Source: Segatella copri (lineage in GTDB: Bacteria > Bacteroidota > Bacteroidia > Bacteroidales > Bacteroidaceae). From it: a DNA stretch of 64,000 nt. A model generated the notes under the pieces. It had not been told where the DNA came from, searched no databases, and saw nothing but the letters and a program-made list of their open reading frames with translations. The stretch covers positions 49,549 to 113,548 of the forward strand of contig NZ_VZCB01000098.1 of NCBI RefSeq assembly GCF_009494395.1, given 5' to 3'. Positions 63,726 through 64,000 of the stretch are shown here, one piece after another. The translations under genes were made by a program, and so were the position numbers. Each line of letters opens with the position of its first letter. The stretch's first letter is position 1.

Positions 63726-64000
63726 ATGCAAATAAACAAAGAAACGATAGAACAGCTCTTCCGGCAGCATTATCTGAGGATGTACCAATTGGCCAGGGTA
63801 CTTCTGAAGGATGATGCAGCCAGCAAGGATGTGGTGAGCGAAGTCTTTGCCGATGTGCTCGACGGAAAGACCCAACTGGGACTTGATAACGAGACGGCTA
63901 ACGACAAGACAATAGCCAGCGAACCGCCCCTGCCTTCCACCAACGCCGGGAGCTATCTTCTGGTGTGTGTGCGCCATAAATGCCTCAACCTGTTGAGCCG
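63726..64000 (+). CDS. ECF RNA polymerase sigma factor (5' part, cut by window edge)
   Basis: The frame is open from the ATG at 63726 to the right edge, 91 codons and 2 nt. IEQLFRQHYLRMYQLARVLLKDDAASKDVVSEVFADVLDG matches region 2 of ECF sigma factors of Bacteroidota; the end SYLLVCVRHKCLNLLSR begins the region 2.3/2.4 helix. Region 4 lies outside the window. A region of about 25 residues (GLDNETANDKTIASEPPLPSTN) between these parts is longer than usual. Such sigma factors in this group usually precede a FecR-type anti-sigma gene and a SusC/SusD pair, which would be to the right of the window. Confidence 0.85.
   Translation, partial: MQINKETIEQLFRQHYLRMYQLARVLLKDDAASKDVVSEVFADVLDGKTQLGLDNETANDKTIASEPPLPSTNAGSYLLVCVRHKCLNLLS

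Overview
The window looks like a chromosomal segment of a gut Bacteroidota bacterium, most likely a Prevotella/Segatella (P. copri-like) species. The evidence is a SusC/SusD pair, hybrid two-component regulators, plant-glycan hydrolases, AT-rich intergenic DNA and promoters of the Bacteroidota type (TTTG, about 19-20 nt, then TAnnTTTG). No tRNA, rRNA, CRISPR array, insertion sequence or prophage was recognised.

Region 1 (1-11816, minus strand) is a compact cluster for making and exporting a modified peptide. A membrane-spanning TPR/HTH regulator comes first. After it come a DUF3244-like small secreted gene broken by an in-frame TAA, a two-part glycosyltransferase, a 47-residue double-glycine precursor peptide (7665-7808), a hairpin, a radical SAM/SPASM maturase, an outer-membrane beta-barrel protein, a LanC-like protein without zinc ligands, a second glycosyltransferase with a GT7-type C-terminal motif, and a C39-peptidase ABC exporter that runs off the left edge. 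From the maturase to the exporter the genes abut or overlap. The combination (GG leader, radical SAM, LanC fold, two glycosyltransferases, C39 exporter) is the best candidate here for an undescribed system.

Region 2 (12283-46298) is a polysaccharide utilisation region, almost all on the minus strand: GH51, GH2, GH105, DUF2264 (GH154-like), GH43, SusD, SusC, a divergent hybrid two-component regulator, a heparinase II/III-like lyase, an ECF sigma/anti-sigma-like/secreted protein operon, GH127, GH43, GH97, a HAD phosphatase and a second hybrid regulator interrupted by an in-frame TAA. The enzyme set fits arabinose-, galactose- and glucuronate-containing plant polymers such as type II arabinogalactan or decorated pectin side chains.

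Region 3 (46315-64000) is housekeeping and mixed: threonine deaminase plus RidA, an orphan FecE/BtuD-type ATPase, a candidate small RNA, a VapE-type primase/helicase-like gene behind a 22-bp operator-like array, DUF6078, an EamA exporter, an RluA pseudouridine synthase with a long N-terminal extension, an AspT/YidE transporter, a PfkB kinase, a superfamily 1 helicase, an AAA/DUF4143 ATPase behind 32-34-bp direct repeats, a MATE transporter, REP-like hairpins, and the start of an ECF sigma factor cut by the right edge.

Small repeats are a theme: phased arrays upstream of two genes, a GTTCAAAG-rich dispersed repeat found both inside a helicase gene and at a MATE start codon, and a 30-nt tandem repeat in a regulator linker.
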